Of a DNA stretch of 64,000 nucleotides, positions 25,045 to 33,893 are shown one piece after another (the first letter of the stretch is position 1; every line of letters starts with the position of its first letter). The stretch is taken from positions 1 through 64,000 of the forward strand of contig DDFY01000012.1 in the NCBI GenBank assembly GCA_002337385.1, read 5' to 3'. Position numbers and translations under genes: made by a program. The stretch is from Erythrobacter sp. UBA1916 (GTDB lineage Bacteria; Pseudomonadota; Alphaproteobacteria; Sphingomonadales; Sphingomonadaceae). The notes below the pieces were generated by a model. That model ran no database searches, was not told the DNA's origin, and worked only from the letters and a program-made list of their open reading frames with translations.

Positions 25045-25701
25045 GTGATACCTGAAATCATCATCCTCGCCATGATCGCTGCTTTCCTCGGCATGCGGCT
25101 CTATTCGGTGCTTGGCCGCCGGGCCGAGCATGAGGAAGAAATGGTGACGAACCGTTTCGAACGGCCTGAGGATGCCGCGCCCCAGCAGGCACCCTCGGCC
25201 CCTCAGGCAGAGGCTCCGCGGGTGGAAAACCTTACCGGCGGCTTTGCCCCGGCGATCGAAGGCGGCCTGCGCGATATCGCGGCGGCGGACCGTTCGTTCC
25301 AGCTCATCCCCTTCCTCGAAGGCGCGCGCGGCGCGTACAAGATGGTGCTCGAAGCCTTCTGGCGCGGCGACCGCGAGGAACTGCGCGAGCTGTGCGACGA
25401 TGACGTCTATGCCAGCTTCGATGCCGCCATCGCCGAGCGTGAAGAAGCGGGTTACGTGCTTGAAAACCGGCTGGTGCGGATCGAGGATTCGACGATCCAC
25501 TCGGCAGTGCTCGATGGCCGGACCGCGCGCATCTCGGTGCGTTTCGTGTCGGATATCGCTTCGCTCACGCGCGACAAGGACGGCACGATGATCGCCGGCT
25601 CGCTCGATGATGCTATCGAAAGCCGCGACATCTGGACCTTCAGCCGCAACGTCAACGAAGCCGGGCCTGACTGGCTGCTCGACGAAACCGACGTCGGCTG
25701 A
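25045..25701 (+). CDS. timA: Tim44/TimA-family membrane-anchored protein
   Basis: A bacterial relative of mitochondrial Tim44. The 218-residue protein has one N-terminal membrane helix (IPEIIILAMIAAFLGMRLYS), a Pro/Glu/Ala-rich linker to about residue 75, and a C-terminal Tim44-like domain (GAYKMVLEAFWRGDREEL onwards, ending with WTFSRNVNEAGPDWLLDET). The start is GTG 25045. It heads the timA-mltA-smr cluster divergent from secB, in line with a role in protein translocation or envelope biogenesis. The precise function in bacteria is not settled. Confidence 0.9.
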   Translation: MIPEIIILAMIAAFLGMRLYSVLGRRAEHEEEMVTNRFERPEDAAPQQAPSAPQAEAPRVENLTGGFAPAIEGGLRDIAAADRSFQLIPFLEGARGAYKMVLEAFWRGDREELRELCDDDVYASFDAAIAEREEAGYVLENRLVRIEDSTIHSAVLDGRTARISVRFVSDIASLTRDKDGTMIAGSLDDAIESRDIWTFSRNVNEAGPDWLLDETDVG

Positions 25702-25714
25702 TAATCGATAGGGC

Positions 25715-26896
25715 GTGTTCCTCGCGCCCCGCTTCTTCCTTGGCCTAGCCCTCTGCGCCGCATTGGCGAGCTGTTCGCTGATGCCTTCGCGCGTCGGTCG
25801 GCCGAGCGCTCCCGCTGTTGCGGCCAATGCCGCCTCGCTGGGTGCCATGCGCGCCGCGCTGCCTGCTGCTGTCAGGGTCGATCCCGAAGACGCCGCTGCG
25901 GCGCTGGCTAGCTTTAGCGCGTCGTGCAACTTTGCGCTCCGCCGCGAGGATGCCTCGGGCCTTACCCGCACCAGCGACTGGGAAGCGCCGTGCCGCGATG
26001 CCGCCAGCTGGCCGCGCGAGCAGGCGACGGCCTTTTTCGGACGCCATTTCCGTCCTGTGCGCGTGGGCGACGGCAAGGCCTATGCCACCGGCTATTTCGA
26101 GCCCGAGATTCGCGGCAGCCGCACCCGGCGGCCCGGCTACGACGTGCCCGTCTATGCCGTGCCGAGCGACCTTGAGCGCTGCTGGCGCGACGACACGCCT
26201 TTTGCCGAGCGGACAGGCAATCCACCGCTCTCGCGCCGGACAGCCACGGGCGCTTGCGTTCCCTACTATGACCGCGCCGCGATCGAGCAGGGCGCGCTTG
26301 CCGGGCGTGGGCTGGAAATTGCCTGGGCTGCCGACCCGGTGGAGTTCTTCTTCCTCCAGATTCAGGGCTCGGGCCGCCTGCGCACGCCCGAGGGCGAGAT
26401 CATCCGCATCGGCTATGCCGGGCAGAATGGCCATGCCTACACCGGCATCGGCGGGCTCATGCGCGAGCGCGGTCTGCTGGGCAGCGGGCCGGGGCAATAT
26501 GCCGGTTCGATGCAGGGCATCATGCAATATATCCGTGAGAACCCGCGCGATGGCGCGGCGCTGATGCGCGAGAACCGCAGCTGGGTGTTCTTCCGCGTGC
26601 TGGAGGGCGATGGCCCGCTCGGCTCGCTGGGAGTGCCGGTGCGTGGGCACAGCTCGGTCGCGGTCGATCCCAAGTTCGTGCCTTACGGCGCGCCCGTGCT
26701 GCTGAGCACCGACCGTTCCGTGGCGAACGGCCTGTGGGTGGCGCAGGATACTGGCGGGGCAATCAGGGGGGCCAACCGCTTCGACACCTTCTGGGGCGCG
26801 GGCGAGCAGGCGCGCGCCACCGCTGGCGGGATGAGTGCGCGCGGCGAGGCGCTGATCCTCTTGCCCAAGGCCGCCGCCGACCGGCTGCCACGATGA
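25715..26896 (+). CDS. mltA: Membrane-bound lytic murein transglycosylase A
   Basis: A peptidoglycan-cleaving lipoprotein. The start is GTG 25715, giving a signal with lipobox LASC near residue 20. The MltA domain follows (ATGYFEPEIRGSRTRRPGYDVPVY, in the substrate groove; FFLQIQGSGRL), and the C-terminal 3D domain carries catalytic aspartates in VAQDTGGAIRGANRFDTFWG. The 393 residues are normal. It overlaps the smr gene start by four bases. Confidence 0.94.
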   Translation: MFLAPRFFLGLALCAALASCSLMPSRVGRPSAPAVAANAASLGAMRAALPAAVRVDPEDAAAALASFSASCNFALRREDASGLTRTSDWEAPCRDAASWPREQATAFFGRHFRPVRVGDGKAYATGYFEPEIRGSRTRRPGYDVPVYAVPSDLERCWRDDTPFAERTGNPPLSRRTATGACVPYYDRAAIEQGALAGRGLEIAWAADPVEFFFLQIQGSGRLRTPEGEIIRIGYAGQNGHAYTGIGGLMRERGLLGSGPGQYAGSMQGIMQYIRENPRDGAALMRENRSWVFFRVLEGDGPLGSLGVPVRGHSSVAVDPKFVPYGAPVLLSTDRSVANGLWVAQDTGGAIRGANRFDTFWGAGEQARATAGGMSARGEALILLPKAAADRLPR

Positions 26897-27450
26897 GCCG
26901 CCACCCGCGCGGCCTCTCGCCCGAGGAGGCGGCGCTGTGGGCGCAGCTGGCGGCCAGCGTCACGCCGCTCCATCCGGTCCGCAAGGCCGCGCCTGCACCC
27001 AGCGTGCCCATGCCTGCGCCAGCCAAGGCCCCGGTGAAGAAGGCGAAGGGACGCGTGCCACCCGCGCTGCCGCCCAAGGCCGTGCCCACGCCGCCGCCAG
27101 CAGCACCGGGTCTCGATTCGCATTGGGAGCGCCGCCTTTCCCGCGCCGCGATCGCGCCTGACTTCACGCTCGACCTGCATGGCCACACGCTCGAACAGGC
27201 GCACGCGCGTCTTGATAGCGGGCTGGCGCAGGCCAAGGCGATGGGCGCGCGCATGGTGCTGCTGATCACCGGCAAGCCGCGCGCGGCTGCCTCGGCTGAC
27301 CGGGGTGAAAAGCGCGGGGCGATCCGCGCCAAGATCCTCGACTGGCTTGCCGCCGGCCCGCATGCGAGCGACATTGCCGCCGTGCGCAACGCGCACCGCC
27401 GCCACGGGGGCGAGGGCGCGCTCTATCTGGTGCTGCGGCGGCGGCGCTAG
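26893..27450 (+). CDS. Smr-domain protein
   Basis: A 185-residue protein with a disordered Pro/Ala/Lys-rich N-terminal half (about 1-80) and a C-terminal Smr domain: LDLHGHTLEQAH, MVLLITGKP, and AHRRHGGEGALYLVLRRRR near the end. Smr domains bind or cut nucleic acids; some stand-alone members act on stalled ribosomes or branched DNA, but the exact target here is unknown. It is the last gene of timA-mltA-smr, coupled to mltA by an ATGA overlap. Confidence 0.9.
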   Translation: MSRHPRGLSPEEAALWAQLAASVTPLHPVRKAAPAPSVPMPAPAKAPVKKAKGRVPPALPPKAVPTPPPAAPGLDSHWERRLSRAAIAPDFTLDLHGHTLEQAHARLDSGLAQAKAMGARMVLLITGKPRAAASADRGEKRGAIRAKILDWLAAGPHASDIAAVRNAHRRHGGEGALYLVLRRRR

Positions 27451-27545
27451 GCCGCGCGGGCAAATCCATTTCGCGTTGATTGTCTGCTATCGGGCGGTCC
27501 ACAAAACACGCCTGATGGCTGAAATGGGGGTGGGAGGCGGACATT

Positions 27546-27887
27546 CTATTCCAGATCAGTCCCAGTCCAAAGGGTGTAGTGTTTTGAAACCTCAACGTCC
27601 GCCGATGCATCCAAATGGATAATATCAATTCTGACTTCTGCTATCTCTGCGAGGTTCCGGACTTCCGCAACACACTTTGTAATCTGCTCCTCGCCAACTG
27701 AGACAGGCAGTTTCGCGTAAACGAACCCACTCTCCGCCCCCACGAGGTTCACCGCGCCCAAGGCCTCAAGACCGGGCCTCATTGTGGCATGCTGCCTAGG
27801 ATCGCCAGCGAGGTAGAAGGTGACCCAACCCTTGTCTCCGAAAGCTGGGTCTTCTCGTGCGATTGCGATGGCTGTTCGATCGATCAT
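27546..27887 (-). CDS. Orphan hypothetical protein in a lower-G+C patch
   Basis: I do not recognise this 113-residue protein. It looks soluble, with alternating strands (GWVTFYLAG, GFVYAKLPV, VRIDIIHLD) and a helix between, and an acidic C-terminus. The DNA from about 27540 to 27990 is visibly less G+C-rich than the flanking smr and katG genes and its codon use is less biased, suggesting recent gain. No partner gene is adjacent. It could be a remnant or a small accessory protein. Confidence 0.6.
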   Translation of the reverse strand: MIDRTAIAIAREDPAFGDKGWVTFYLAGDPRQHATMRPGLEALGAVNLVGAESGFVYAKLPVSVGEEQITKCVAEVRNLAEIAEVRIDIIHLDASADVEVSKHYTLWTGTDLE

Positions 27888-28007
27888 TCAACGCGATTAC
27901 CTACTAACCATCAAGGTCCGCAACAGGGGCATTTCCTGAAGGCCCGGTTTCAGCAAAGAAAGCGGCGATAGCGAACAGAATTAGCCCACGCGGCGCTAGC
28001 ACCACGC

Positions 28008-28039
28008 AAAAAGGCCCCCGGCATTGCTGCCGGAGGCCT
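28008..28039 (-). terminator. Rho-independent terminator of katG
   Basis: Twelve-base arms AGGCCCCCGGCA and TGCCGGAGGCCT with one mismatch and a short loop, followed on the minus strand by five Ts. It lies about 20 bases past the katG stop. Confidence 0.88.
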
Positions 28040-28060
28040 CCTTGTCGCTGTGAACCAGCC

Positions 28061-30271
28061 TTACTGGTGGTACTTGGCGTAGCTTAGGTCGAAGCGGTCG
28101 GCTTCCATCACCTTGGTCCAGGCCTTGGCGAAGTCCTCGGCGAACTTGGCCGCGCTGGTGTCCTCGGCATAGACCTCGGCAATGGCGCGCAGCTGCGAGT
28201 TCGAGCCGAACACCAGATCGGTGCGGGTGGCATGCCACTTGTCCGCGCCGCTCGCCCGGTCCATGCCGACGTACTCCTCGTCGCCGCTGCCATCCACGAC
28301 CACCCACTTCGTGCCCATGTCGAGCAGGTTCACGAAGAAGTCGTTGCTGAGCACGCCGGGGCGCTCGGTCAGCACGCCGACGGTGTTGCCATGCGTGGGG
28401 TGCGGGGTGACGGCACCCAAGGCGCGCATCCCGGCCACCAGCACCGCCATCTCAGGTACCGACAGGCCGAGCAGCTGCGCGCGGTCGATCAGCATGTCCT
28501 CGGTCCTCACCTGGGCCTTGGCCTTGAGGTAGTTGCGGAAGCCGTCAGCGAAGGGTTCGAGCGGTTCGAAGCTTTCGGCATCGGTCTGCTCTTCACTTGC
28601 ATCGCCGCGCCCGGTGCTGAGCGTGACGCTGACCGCGTGGCCGCCGTCCTGCGCTGCCTTCTCGACCGCCGCCGCGCCTGCCAGCACGATGGCATCGGCC
28701 ATCGACAGGCTGCCGCGCAGTTCGTCGAGCTTGGCGAGCACCTTGGCGAGCACCTCCGGCTCGTTGACCGCCCAGTCCTTCTGCGGAGCAAGGCGAACGT
28801 GCGCGCCGTTGGCACCGCCGCGGTTGTCCGAGCCGCGGAAGGTCGAGGCCGAGGCCCAGGCCGCCTTGACCAGTTCGCTCACTGTGAGCCCCGAGCCGAG
28901 CACCTTCTGCTTGAAGGCGGCGACATCGGCCTCGCTTGCGGGCGTTCCGGCGGGCACCGGGTCCTGCCAGATCAGGTCTTCGGCGGGGACGTCCGGCCCG
29001 AGGTAGCGCGCCTTGGGGCCCATGTCGCGGTGGGTCAGCTTGAACCAGGCGCGGGCGAAGGCATCGTCAAGCGCGGCCTGATCGTCGCGGAAGCGTTCGG
29101 AAATCTTGCGATAGTCCGGGTCCATCTTCAGCGCCATGTCGGCCGTGGTCATCATGGTTGGCACCTTCTTCGAAGGATCGCGCGCATCGGGTGCCTTGTC
29201 TTCTTCCGACTGATTGATCGGCTGCCACTGCTTTGCGCCCGCCGGGCTGGTCACCAGCTCGTAGTCATATTTGAACAGCAGGCGGAAGTAGTCGCCGCCC
29301 CACTGGGTGGGGTTGTTCGACCAGGCCCCTTCGAGCCCCGAGGTGGTGATGCGCCCCGCGGCGATGTCCTCGGCCTTGGTGCTCCAGCCAAAGCCCTGCT
29401 GCTCCAGCGCGCCGCCTTCGGGTGCGCTCGACAGCTGGTCGGGCGTGACCATGCCGTGGGTCTTGCCGAAGGCGTGGCCGCCGGCGGTCAGCGCGACGGT
29501 TTCCTCGTCGTTCATGGCCATGCGGGCGAAGGTTTCGCGCATGTCACGCGCCGATGCGAGCGGATCGGGCTCGCCGCCGGGGCCTTCGGGATTGACGTAG
29601 ATCAGGCCCATCTGGATCGCCGCCAGCGGGTTTTCGAGCGCCTTGCCTTCATCGGGAATGATGCGCGTTTCAACGCCCTCGTCGACCCATTGGTCTTCGC
29701 TGCCCCAGTAGACCTTCTCCGGCTCGTAAACGTCCTTGCGGCCGCCGCCATAGCCGAACACCGGGCCGCCCATGCTCTCGATGGCGACATTGCCGGTGAG
29801 GATGAACAGGTCAGCCCAGCTGATGTGTTTGCCGTACTTCTTCTTGATCGGCCACAGCAGGCGGCGTGCCTTGTCGAGGTTGCCGTTATCGGGCCACGAG
29901 TTGAGCGGGGCGAAACGCTGCTGGCCGCTGCCGGAGCCGCCGCGCCCGTCGCCGGTGCGGTAGGTGCCTGCGGCGTGCCAGGCCATGCGGATGAAGAACG
30001 GGCCGTAGTGGCCATAGTCGGCCGGCCACCAGTCCTGGCTGTCAGTCATCAGCGCGGTGAGGTCGGCCTTCAGCGCATTGTAGTCGAGCGCGTTGAACGC
30101 CTCGCAATAGTCGAAGTCTGCGCCCATCGGATCGGGCGACTTGCCGTCTTGCGTCAGAATTTCGAGGTCGAGCGCGTCGGGCCACCAATCCTTGTTGGTG
30201 CGGCCCAGCAGGCTGCGCATTCCACCTTTGTGCATCGGGCACCCGCCCAGCGAACCGGTCTCAGCATCCAT
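28061..30271 (-). CDS. katG: Catalase-peroxidase KatG
   Basis: A haem enzyme that decomposes hydrogen peroxide and has peroxidase activity. The 736 residues show the distal pocket Arg95, Trp98 and His99 in RMAWHAAGTYR, the adduct-forming Tyr in GLIYVNPEGP, the adduct Met and proximal His around MAMNDEETVALTAGGHAFGKTHG (two parts), and the degenerate second peroxidase repeat. ATG 30271 is preceded by AAGGAGA. It lies downstream of ahpF, separated by a strong terminator, so it should have its own promoter in 30272-30420. Confidence 0.97.
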   Translation of the reverse strand: MDAETGSLGGCPMHKGGMRSLLGRTNKDWWPDALDLEILTQDGKSPDPMGADFDYCEAFNALDYNALKADLTALMTDSQDWWPADYGHYGPFFIRMAWHAAGTYRTGDGRGGSGSGQQRFAPLNSWPDNGNLDKARRLLWPIKKKYGKHISWADLFILTGNVAIESMGGPVFGYGGGRKDVYEPEKVYWGSEDQWVDEGVETRIIPDEGKALENPLAAIQMGLIYVNPEGPGGEPDPLASARDMRETFARMAMNDEETVALTAGGHAFGKTHGMVTPDQLSSAPEGGALEQQGFGWSTKAEDIAAGRITTSGLEGAWSNNPTQWGGDYFRLLFKYDYELVTSPAGAKQWQPINQSEEDKAPDARDPSKKVPTMMTTADMALKMDPDYRKISERFRDDQAALDDAFARAWFKLTHRDMGPKARYLGPDVPAEDLIWQDPVPAGTPASEADVAAFKQKVLGSGLTVSELVKAAWASASTFRGSDNRGGANGAHVRLAPQKDWAVNEPEVLAKVLAKLDELRGSLSMADAIVLAGAAAVEKAAQDGGHAVSVTLSTGRGDASEEQTDAESFEPLEPFADGFRNYLKAKAQVRTEDMLIDRAQLLGLSVPEMAVLVAGMRALGAVTPHPTHGNTVGVLTERPGVLSNDFFVNLLDMGTKWVVVDGSGDEEYVGMDRASGADKWHATRTDLVFGSNSQLRAIAEVYAEDTSAAKFAEDFAKAWTKVMEADRFDLSYAKYHQ

Positions 30272-30422
30272 GTCAAAATCTCCTTCCGCGACCCATGGAG
30301 CGAGTCGCCTTCTGAAAAGACAATGCGCGAGGGGCTGTTATAGGTCCAAACGATTGATTGAGCTTCAGTGATCGATTTTGCCGCTCAATGGATGCGCAAC
30401 GGTGTGGGCCCTTGGTCAAACG

Positions 30423-30457
30423 AAAAACCCGCGCCCGTCGGGTGACAGGCGCGGGTT
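30423..30457 (-). terminator. Rho-independent terminator of ahpF
   Basis: A perfect ten-base stem AACCCGCGCC/GGCGCGGGTT with a 12-base loop, followed on the minus strand by a run of Ts. It lies about 25 bases past the ahpF stop and separates ahpF from katG. Confidence 0.92.
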
Positions 30458-30481
30458 CGCGATAGGTCCGGATGGAGCGCT

Positions 30482-32071
30482 TCAGGCGGCTTCGGCGATC
30501 TCTTCCGGGTTGGCGTTGCGGATGAGGAAGTCGAAGGCGGACAGCGCCGCCTTGCTGCCTTCGCCCATGGCGATGATGATCTGCTTGAACGGCACCGTGG
30601 TGCAGTCACCCGCCGCAAACACGCCGGGCAGATTGGTCGCCGCGTGCCCGTCGATCTCGATCTCGCCGAACTTGCTGAGCTTCAGGCCGCTGTCCTTTAG
30701 CCACTCGGTGTTGGGCACGAGGCCGATCTGGACGAACACGCCTTCCAGCTCGACCTTGTGCTCCTCGCCGCTGTCGCGGTCCTTGTAGACAAGGCCGTTG
30801 ACCCGTTCGCCGTCGCCCGTCACCTCGGTGGTCTGGGCGTTCACAAGAATGTCGACGTTGCTCATCGAGCGCAGCTTGTCCTGCAGCACCTGATCGGCGC
30901 GCAGCTTGGTGTCGAACTCGACCAGCGTCACGTGGCCGACGATGCCGGCAAGGTCGATCGCCGCTTCGACGCCCGAGTTGCCGCCGCCGATCACCGCCAC
31001 GCGCTTGCCCTTGAACAGCGGGCCGTCGCAGTGCGGGCAATAGGCCACGCCGCGGTTGCGGTATTCGAACTCGCCCGGCACGCCGAGGTTGCGCCAGCGC
31101 GCGCCGGTCGACAGGATCACGGTGCGCGCCTTCAGCTCGGCGCCGTTTTCCAGCTGGATCGTGTGATAGCCGCCGAGTTTATCGGCCGGGATCAGCTTCG
31201 CCGCCTGTTGCAGGTTCATCACGTCGATGTCGTACTCGGCCACGTGCGCTTCGAGCTGGCGGGCGAGCTTGGGGCCTTCGGTGTAGGGCACCGAGATGAA
31301 GTTCTCGATCCCCATGGTGTCGAGCACCTGTCCGCCGAACCGCTCTGCCGCGATGCCGGTCGAAAAGCCCTTGCGCGCGGTGTAGACCGCAGCTGCCGCA
31401 CCGGCGGGGCCGCCGCCGACAACCAGCACCTCGAACGGATCCTTATCGGCGATCTTGGCCGCAGCCCGGTCACCCGCGCCGCTGTCGAGCTTGGCGAGGA
31501 TTTCCTCGACGCTCATCTTGCCACTGGCGAACATCTCGCCGTTCAGGAAGGTGGCGGGCACGGCCATCACGCCGCGCTCCTCGACCTCGTCCTGGAACGC
31601 GCCGCCTTCGATCAGCGTGGCGGTGATCTTCGGGTTGTAGAGCGCCATCAGCGTCAGTGCCTGCACCACGTCGGGGCAGTTGTGGCAGCTCAGCGAGAAA
31701 TACATCTCGAAATCGTGTTCGCCCTCAAGCGCGGCGATCTGTTCGAGCACCTCGTCTTCGACCTTGGGCGGGTGGCCGCCAGCCCACAGCAGGGCGAGCA
31801 CCAGCGAGGTGAATTCGTGGCCCATCGGCAGCCCGGCAAAGCGGACCCACTTGGACGCATCGGACGCGCGGCGGATGATGAAGCTGGGGCGGCGGGCGTC
31901 GTCACCGTCGAAGCTGGCGCTGACCATATCGTGGAGCGCGGCAATCTCTTCGAGCAGTTCGCGCGTCTGCGCCGACTTGGGATCATCGCCGAGCGAGGCG
32001 ACCAGTTCGATCGGTTCACGCAGGTTGGCAAGATAGGTGCCGAGCTGCTGGGTCATGGTTGCATCGAGCAT
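30482..32071 (-). CDS. ahpF: Alkyl hydroperoxide reductase subunit F
   Basis: The flavin disulfide reductase that passes electrons from NADH to AhpC. The 529 residues contain tandem thioredoxin-like folds at the N-terminus with the SCHNCPD redox pair near residue 130, an FAD domain starting VVGGGPAGAAAA near 213, an NAD-binding GGGNSGVEAA, and the second redox centre CPHCDGP near 345. ATG 32071 follows AAGGAG at good spacing. It is downstream of ahpC with a hairpin in the 207-base gap. Confidence 0.96.
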   Translation of the reverse strand: MLDATMTQQLGTYLANLREPIELVASLGDDPKSAQTRELLEEIAALHDMVSASFDGDDARRPSFIIRRASDASKWVRFAGLPMGHEFTSLVLALLWAGGHPPKVEDEVLEQIAALEGEHDFEMYFSLSCHNCPDVVQALTLMALYNPKITATLIEGGAFQDEVEERGVMAVPATFLNGEMFASGKMSVEEILAKLDSGAGDRAAAKIADKDPFEVLVVGGGPAGAAAAVYTARKGFSTGIAAERFGGQVLDTMGIENFISVPYTEGPKLARQLEAHVAEYDIDVMNLQQAAKLIPADKLGGYHTIQLENGAELKARTVILSTGARWRNLGVPGEFEYRNRGVAYCPHCDGPLFKGKRVAVIGGGNSGVEAAIDLAGIVGHVTLVEFDTKLRADQVLQDKLRSMSNVDILVNAQTTEVTGDGERVNGLVYKDRDSGEEHKVELEGVFVQIGLVPNTEWLKDSGLKLSKFGEIEIDGHAATNLPGVFAAGDCTTVPFKQIIIAMGEGSKAALSAFDFLIRNANPEEIAEAA

Positions 32072-32129
32072 GCCTAGTCTCCTTCAGGGCGGGGCGATGG
32101 TGAAAAAAGGGGGAGGGAGGGGACGCGAT

Positions 32130-32171
32130 GAAGGCCCGGGGCGAGGGGTAGGGGGCAATCCCCGGGCCTTC
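32130..32171 (-). other. Strong intercistronic hairpin between ahpC and ahpF
   Basis: A perfect 12-base stem GAAGGCCCGGGG/CCCCGGGCCTTC with an 18-base loop, about 110 bases past ahpC. There is no T-run on the minus strand, so it is more likely to stabilise or attenuate the ahpC message than to end it fully. Confidence 0.6.
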
Positions 32172-32278
32172 TAGCGACCCGAGCCCGCTGAGGGGCCGGG
32201 AGTGCGCGGCGGGCTTTGTGCCCGCCTGCGCCGCATTCATAGGTCGGACCTGTCCGACCGTCAGATCGTGTCGATCGG

Positions 32279-32845
32279 TTAGATCTTGCCGACGAGGTCC
32301 AGCGACGGGGCGAGGGTATCCGAACCTTCTTCCCATGCCGCCGGGCAGACCTGACCGGGGTTGTTGCGGACGTACTGCGCGGCCTTGATCTTGCGGGTCA
32401 GCTCGGTGGCGTTGCGGCCCACGCCCTCGCAGGTGATTTCCATGATCTGGATCACGCCGTCGGGATCGACCACGAAGGTCGCACGGTCAGCGAGGCCCAT
32501 TTCCTCGCGCAGAACGCCGAAGTTGTTGCTCAGCGTGTGCAGCTGGTCGCCGAGGAAGGCATACTTCAGCTTGCCGATCTTTTCCGAGGTGTCGTGCCAA
32601 GCCTTGTGGCTGAAGTGGGTGTCGGTCGACACGCCGAACACTTCCACGCCCATGCCCTGCAGTTCGTCATACTTGGCGCCGAGGTCTTCGAGCTCGGTCG
32701 GGCAGACGAAGGTGAAGTCGGCCGGGTAGAAGAAGAACACCGCCCACTTGCCGGCGATGTCGGCTTCGGTGACGTCGAAGAAGTCCTTGCCGGCCTGGAA
32801 TGCGGTGGCCTTGAACGGTTTGATGGTGCTGCCGATAATACCCAA
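32279..32845 (-). CDS. ahpC: Alkyl hydroperoxide reductase subunit C (2-Cys peroxiredoxin)
   Basis: Reduces organic and hydrogen peroxides, and is recycled by AhpF. The peroxidatic Cys48 lies in DFTFVCPTELEDL and the resolving Cys in GQVCPAAWEEGSDTL near residue 167. The 188 residues match the AhpC1 type. The start codon is TTG at 32845 (reading LGIIGSTIKPF), supported by AGGAGA seven bases upstream. No ATG lies nearby in frame. A palindrome upstream at 32937-32957 may be an OxyR-type operator. Confidence 0.96.
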   Translation of the reverse strand: MGIIGSTIKPFKATAFQAGKDFFDVTEADIAGKWAVFFFYPADFTFVCPTELEDLGAKYDELQGMGVEVFGVSTDTHFSHKAWHDTSEKIGKLKYAFLGDQLHTLSNNFGVLREEMGLADRATFVVDPDGVIQIMEITCEGVGRNATELTRKIKAAQYVRNNPGQVCPAAWEEGSDTLAPSLDLVGKI

Positions 32846-32936
32846 ATGTCTTCTCCTGTTTGGACTGCTGGTGTTGAACTCGTGATGCCCAGATAGCGAT
32901 GGATTGCCGCCAGAGAAGCGGGTTGTTGCGATTTGC

Positions 32937-32957
32937 TTGATCGAGAAAGTCGATCAA
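32937..32957. promoter_or_regulatory. Palindrome upstream of ahpC, candidate OxyR operator
   Basis: TTGATCG-N7-CGATCAA is a perfect 7+7 dyad located 92 bases before the ahpC start. Its inner ATCG-N7-CGAT has the same spacing as the ATAG-N7-CTAT OxyR half-site. It also lies upstream of the divergent gene at 33073. Regulator identity is inferred. Confidence 0.45.
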
Positions 32958-33072
32958 TTGGCTTTTGCATAAGAGGTTTGGACGATTTTAGACCCGTGGC
33001 TCCTGCGAAGCTGGATTTCGCCTGCCGCTGCGCTAGACATTGGGCAGGCTTGGATCACGGGAGAGGTCGGCC

Positions 33073-33840
33073 ATGACAACAGATGCCCAAGCGGCAAGCG
33101 GCAGGGTTGCCCCCGGATGGCGGACCCGCTTCCGGCCCAGTTTTCACTTCTGGCTGGTGCTGGCGATGTGTTTCTTCGTGTTCGCAGGGTTCGGGCTGCA
33201 TTCCGCGTTGCCCGCCCTGCAAGGCCGCTTTCCGCCCGCACCGCCGATCGTGCATCTGCACGCAATCGTGTTCGTCGCCTGGATGCTGCTGTTGCTGGTG
33301 CAGACGAGCCTCGTGTGTGCGGGCAATGTGAAGCTGCATCGCAGCCTTGGCCTGTGGGGCATTTCTCACGCTACGGCCATTCTGCTGATTGGCCTGGCGA
33401 TTCAGCTGATCGCCTCGCGCGCGGGGATGGACGCGGGGCGCGAACCGGGGACGGACGGGCTCTATCTCGGGGTGCTGGCGGTGATCGCCTTCGGCGTGCT
33501 GTTCACCGCCGCGATCCGCAACCGCCAGCGGCCCATGGTGCACAAGCAGGCGATTGGCTTTGCAATGCTGCCCGTGTTGCCGCCCGGGGTGAACCGGTTC
33601 TGGTTCAATGTGCTGGGGCTGGACGATCCGATCCCGACCTTCTGGCTATACCTCACCTTATGGTCGATGGCGGGCGCACTGCTGATCTACGAATGGCGCA
33701 AGGCCGGGCGGATCAACGGGTGGTCGCTGTTCGGCGCGGGTTGGATTTTCGTGCAGGGTGCGGTGCACGAGGCGGTGGTGGGCACCGCCTGGTTCAGCGA
33801 GTTCTCACGCGCACTGCTGGAGCTGTCGCGCTATCGGTGA
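33073..33840 (+). CDS. Polytopic membrane protein with conserved histidines
   Basis: A 255-residue protein of about seven membrane helices, unnamed as far as I can tell. Several His residues lie at helix ends (LHSALPAL, VHLHAIVFVAW, LHRSLGLWG, VHKQAIG), which could bind haem or metal, but no classical cytochrome b561 or ferric-reductase motif is clear. The start is taken at ATG 33073 (MTTDAQ); the frame is open from 33040. It is divergent from ahpC and convergent with aroC. Function unknown. Confidence 0.8.
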   Translation: MTTDAQAASGRVAPGWRTRFRPSFHFWLVLAMCFFVFAGFGLHSALPALQGRFPPAPPIVHLHAIVFVAWMLLLLVQTSLVCAGNVKLHRSLGLWGISHATAILLIGLAIQLIASRAGMDAGREPGTDGLYLGVLAVIAFGVLFTAAIRNRQRPMVHKQAIGFAMLPVLPPGVNRFWFNVLGLDDPIPTFWLYLTLWSMAGALLIYEWRKAGRINGWSLFGAGWIFVQGAVHEAVVGTAWFSEFSRALLELSRYR

Positions 33841-33860
33841 TGCATTTCGTCTGCCAGTAT

Positions 33861-33877
33861 CGGTCGCGATGCGACCG
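33861..33877. terminator. Hairpin between convergent genes
   Basis: CGGTCGC-GAT-GCGACCG is a perfect seven-base stem between the 33073 membrane-protein gene and aroC. No T-run follows, so a two-way terminator role is only suggested by position. Confidence 0.4.
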
Positions 33878-33893
33878 CAAGGGCGAGCGAAAA

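Noticed and set aside
28232..30343. A 703-codon plus-strand frame opposite katG
   Set aside because: It is the antisense of a well-conserved gene, and the translation is His/Val/Gly/Arg-biased without motifs.
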